7,497 bases of DNA from Alphaproteobacteria bacterium. Its GTDB lineage: Bacteria > Pseudomonadota > Alphaproteobacteria > RF32 > CAG-239. Below are positions 6,244-7,497 of the stretch, piece by piece. The stretch covers positions 1 to 7,497 of the forward strand of contig DPKR01000138.1 of the NCBI GenBank assembly GCA_003542415.1, in the 5' to 3' direction. A program made the translations under genes and the position numbers. The notes under the pieces were generated by a model, which was not told where the DNA came from, did no database searches, and saw only the letters and a program-made list of their open reading frames with translations. Numbering within the stretch: position 1 is the stretch's first letter; each line of letters starts with the position of its first letter.

Positions 6244-6744
6244 ATGAAGAAGTTGATTTGTTTGATTATTGCCCTTATTTTGCTTGAGCTGACTCATGAA
6301 ACGATTGCCGGCTCAAATGTTAAGGTTGTTGATGGTGACAGCTTAGAAATCGGAGCCAAAAGAATCCGCCTTATCGGCATTGATGCGCCGGAATATTTTC
6401 AAGAATGTTTTGATGAAAACGGAAAGTCGTATCAGTGTGGACAGCTCGCCAAAACCTATTTGGAAGAAATGATTGAAAAGCAATCTGCAATGGGTAAAAA
6501 GGTGAAATGTGTTGCCGAAGATGTTGATCGCTATAAGCGCGATTTGAGTGTGTGCTATGCAGGTGATGTGAACTTAAATCTTGAAATGGTGAAAAAAGGG
6601 CTTGCCGTTGCCTACAAACACGAGCGTTATGAACTTGCGCAAAAACGCGCCAAAGAGCGAAAAATCGGCATCTGGCAGGGAAAATTTATGCGTCCGGAGC
6701 TATATCGCGCCTTGCATCGCAGGGATGAAAAGCAAAAAAATTAA
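6244..6744 (+). CDS. Secreted thermonuclease-like protein (SNase family)
   Basis: A 166-residue staphylococcal-nuclease-fold protein, predicted to cleave DNA and RNA with Ca2+ outside the cytoplasm. A Sec signal peptide (MKKLICLIIALILLEL) probably ends after Ala22 (TIA/GS). The OB-fold core carries the family motifs: VVDGDSLEI (28-36) with Asp30 and Asp32 for metal binding, RLIGIDAPE (42-50) with Arg42, Asp47 and Glu50, and DRYKRDL (95-101) with Arg99. These match Asp19/Asp21, Arg35, Asp40, Glu43 and Arg87 of the S. aureus enzyme, so activity is likely. Four mature cysteines (55, 65, 89, 104) may form disulfides; CFDENGKSYQCG is common in secreted proteobacterial members. IGIW (141-144) is the usual C-terminal motif. 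The gene is monocistronic, divergent from the lipoprotein and close upstream of the rplU promoter. Possible roles are nucleotide scavenging or DNA degradation in the environment. Confidence 0.92.
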   Translation: MKKLICLIIALILLELTHETIAGSNVKVVDGDSLEIGAKRIRLIGIDAPEYFQECFDENGKSYQCGQLAKTYLEEMIEKQSAMGKKVKCVAEDVDRYKRDLSVCYAGDVNLNLEMVKKGLAVAYKHERYELAQKRAKERKIGIWQGKFMRPELYRALHRRDEKQKN

Positions 6745-6762
6745 TAAAATATATATTTTCTC

Positions 6763-6790
6763 TTGACAGATAAAAAAACTTGGGTATATT
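6763..6790 (+). promoter_or_regulatory. Sigma-70-type promoter of rplU-rpmA
   Basis: A perfect -35 TTGACA (6763-6768) and -10 TATATT (6785-6790, five of six matches) are separated by 16 bp. Transcription should start near 6797, giving an AT-rich leader of about 39 nt that carries AGGTGA (6824-6829) before the rplU ATG. I see no stable hairpin in the leader that would suggest an autoregulatory ribosomal-protein site. Confidence 0.82.
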
Positions 6791-6835
6791 GCAACACACG
6801 ATTTAATTTAAATTTTTTAATTTAGGTGAAAGAAA

Positions 6836-7150
6836 ATGTTCGCAGTTATTAAAACGGGCGGAAAACAATATAAGGTCACAACAGGTGATGTTGTTAAGGT
6901 TGAAAAGCTTGCAGCGGCCGAAGGCGCTGAAGTTGTTTTCGACCAAGTTTTAGCCCTTGATGAAAAAATCGGCAAACCTTTTGTAAAAGGTGCCAGCGTT
7001 AAGGCAACTGTTTTGAAACAAGCCAAAGACGCAAAAGTGATTATCTTCAAAAAGAAGAGAAGACAAAACTATCGTCGTAAAAACGGCCACAGACAACAAA
7101 TCACACTCGTGAAGATTTTGGATGTTTGTGCAAAAGAAAAAGAAGCATAA
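6836..7150 (+). CDS. rplU: 50S ribosomal protein L21 (bL21)
   Basis: A 104-residue protein of the usual bL21 length (E. coli about 103). It starts with [14 protein letters not shown] and carries the basic family signature at about 72-90 ([19 protein letters not shown]), including Gly84-His85-Arg86. It is a structural protein of the large subunit that binds 23S rRNA. The ATG has AGGTGA 6 nt upstream. The stop is followed after 12 nt by rpmA, the nearly universal neighbour, so the two are co-transcribed from the promoter at 6763. Confidence 0.98.
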   Translation: MFAVIKTGGKQYKVTTGDVVKVEKLAAAEGAEVVFDQVLALDEKIGKPFVKGASVKATVLKQAKDAKVIIFKKKRRQNYRRKNGHRQQITLVKILDVCAKEKEA

Positions 7151-7162
7151 AGGAGAAACACG

Positions 7163-7414
7163 ATGGCACATAAGAAATCAGGTGGTAGCTCTAACAACGG
7201 GCGCGATTCTATCGGGCGTCGTTTGGGTGTGAAAAAATTCGGCGGTGAAGCCGTTATTCCCGGCAACATCATTATCCGCCAACGCGGAACAAAGTATCAT
7301 CCGGGTGCAAATGTTGATATGGGCAAAGACCATACAATTTTTGCTGTGGCTGAAGGTAAAGTCGAGTTCAAAGAGCAAGGCGATAAAATGTTCGTCTCTG
7401 TTGTGACAGAGTAG
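7163..7414 (+). CDS. rpmA: 50S ribosomal protein L27 (bL27)
   Basis: An 83-residue protein, full length for bL27. The N terminus [16 protein letters not shown] is the flexible tail reaching the peptidyl transferase centre, with no Firmicutes-type cleavable extension. The family signature [15 protein letters not shown] spans 34-48, followed by GKDHTIFA (54-61). AGGAG at 7151-7155 lies 7 nt upstream of the ATG. The gene follows rplU and is closed by a terminator 30 nt downstream, so obgE, a common next gene, does not appear to be in the same transcription unit. Confidence 0.98.
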   Translation: MAHKKSGGSSNNGRDSIGRRLGVKKFGGEAVIPGNIIIRQRGTKYHPGANVDMGKDHTIFAVAEGKVEFKEQGDKMFVSVVTE

Positions 7415-7443
7415 TTATGCCTTTGTAGAAAAACAATAAATGT

Positions 7444-7473
7444 GGGGTAAAATCTTTACCCCCTTTATTTTTC
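7444..7473 (+). terminator. Rho-independent terminator after rpmA
   Basis: GGGGTAAA (7444-7451) and TTTACCCC (7455-7462) form a perfect 8-bp stem with a 3-nt loop (ATC), followed by CTTTATTTTTC. It closes the rplU-rpmA unit. On the opposite strand only a weak T-tract follows the stem, so it probably acts in one direction. Confidence 0.9.
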
Positions 7474-7497
7474 TGATGTTTTGAATTAAAATAAGCT

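Noticed and set aside
6791..6835. Autoregulatory L21-type RNA leader upstream of rplU
   Set aside because: The leader is only about 39 nt and nearly all A/T, with no convincing hairpin; the known L21 leader is a structured Firmicutes element.

Overview
The window is AT-rich bacterial chromosome with compact, often overlapping genes. The closing rplU-rpmA pair points to an alphaproteobacterium: the bL27 core ([21 protein letters not shown]) resembles the alphaproteobacterial form as I remember it, and its N terminus starts directly at MAHKK without the cleaved extension known from Firmicutes. The low GC suggests an AT-rich lineage (rickettsial, holosporalean or uncultured gut groups), but I cannot place it further without a search.

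Layout. (1) Positions 1-3669 hold a tightly coupled + strand operon for a YbhFSR-type ABC exporter. It contains the 3' part of a first ATPase gene, a second ATPase gene and two ABC-2 permease genes, each joined to the next by a 4-nt ATGA stop/start overlap. In E. coli YbhF the two ATPase domains are one polypeptide; here they are separate genes. A membrane-fusion (HlyD-like) gene would be expected upstream, outside the window. (2) Positions 3725-4961 hold two overlapping + strand genes: a lysozyme-like (lytic transglycosylase fold) protein without a signal peptide, then a secreted protein with 12 mature cysteines. Both probably start at TTG. The arrangement resembles a peptidoglycan-targeting effector with a periplasmic partner, though this is inference. 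(3) Positions 4965-6130 hold a convergent, minus-strand orphan lipoprotein gene and its own intrinsic terminator. (4) Positions 6131-6243 are a 113-bp divergent, very AT-rich promoter region. (5) Positions 6244-6744 encode a secreted thermonuclease-like (SNase) protein whose promoter sits so close to the ATG that the mRNA is probably leaderless. (6) Positions 6763-7473 form a complete transcription unit for ribosomal proteins bL21 and bL27, with a consensus-like promoter, good Shine-Dalgarno sites and an intrinsic terminator.

The best leads are the lysozyme-like/Cys-rich pair at 3725-4961, the two-gene ATPase in which all visible active-site losses fall on the same composite ATP site, and the leaderless SNase promoter with its A7-G-T7 spacer. 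I see no tRNA, rRNA, CRISPR array, insertion sequence or origin, and no gene-free stretch longer than about 115 bases.
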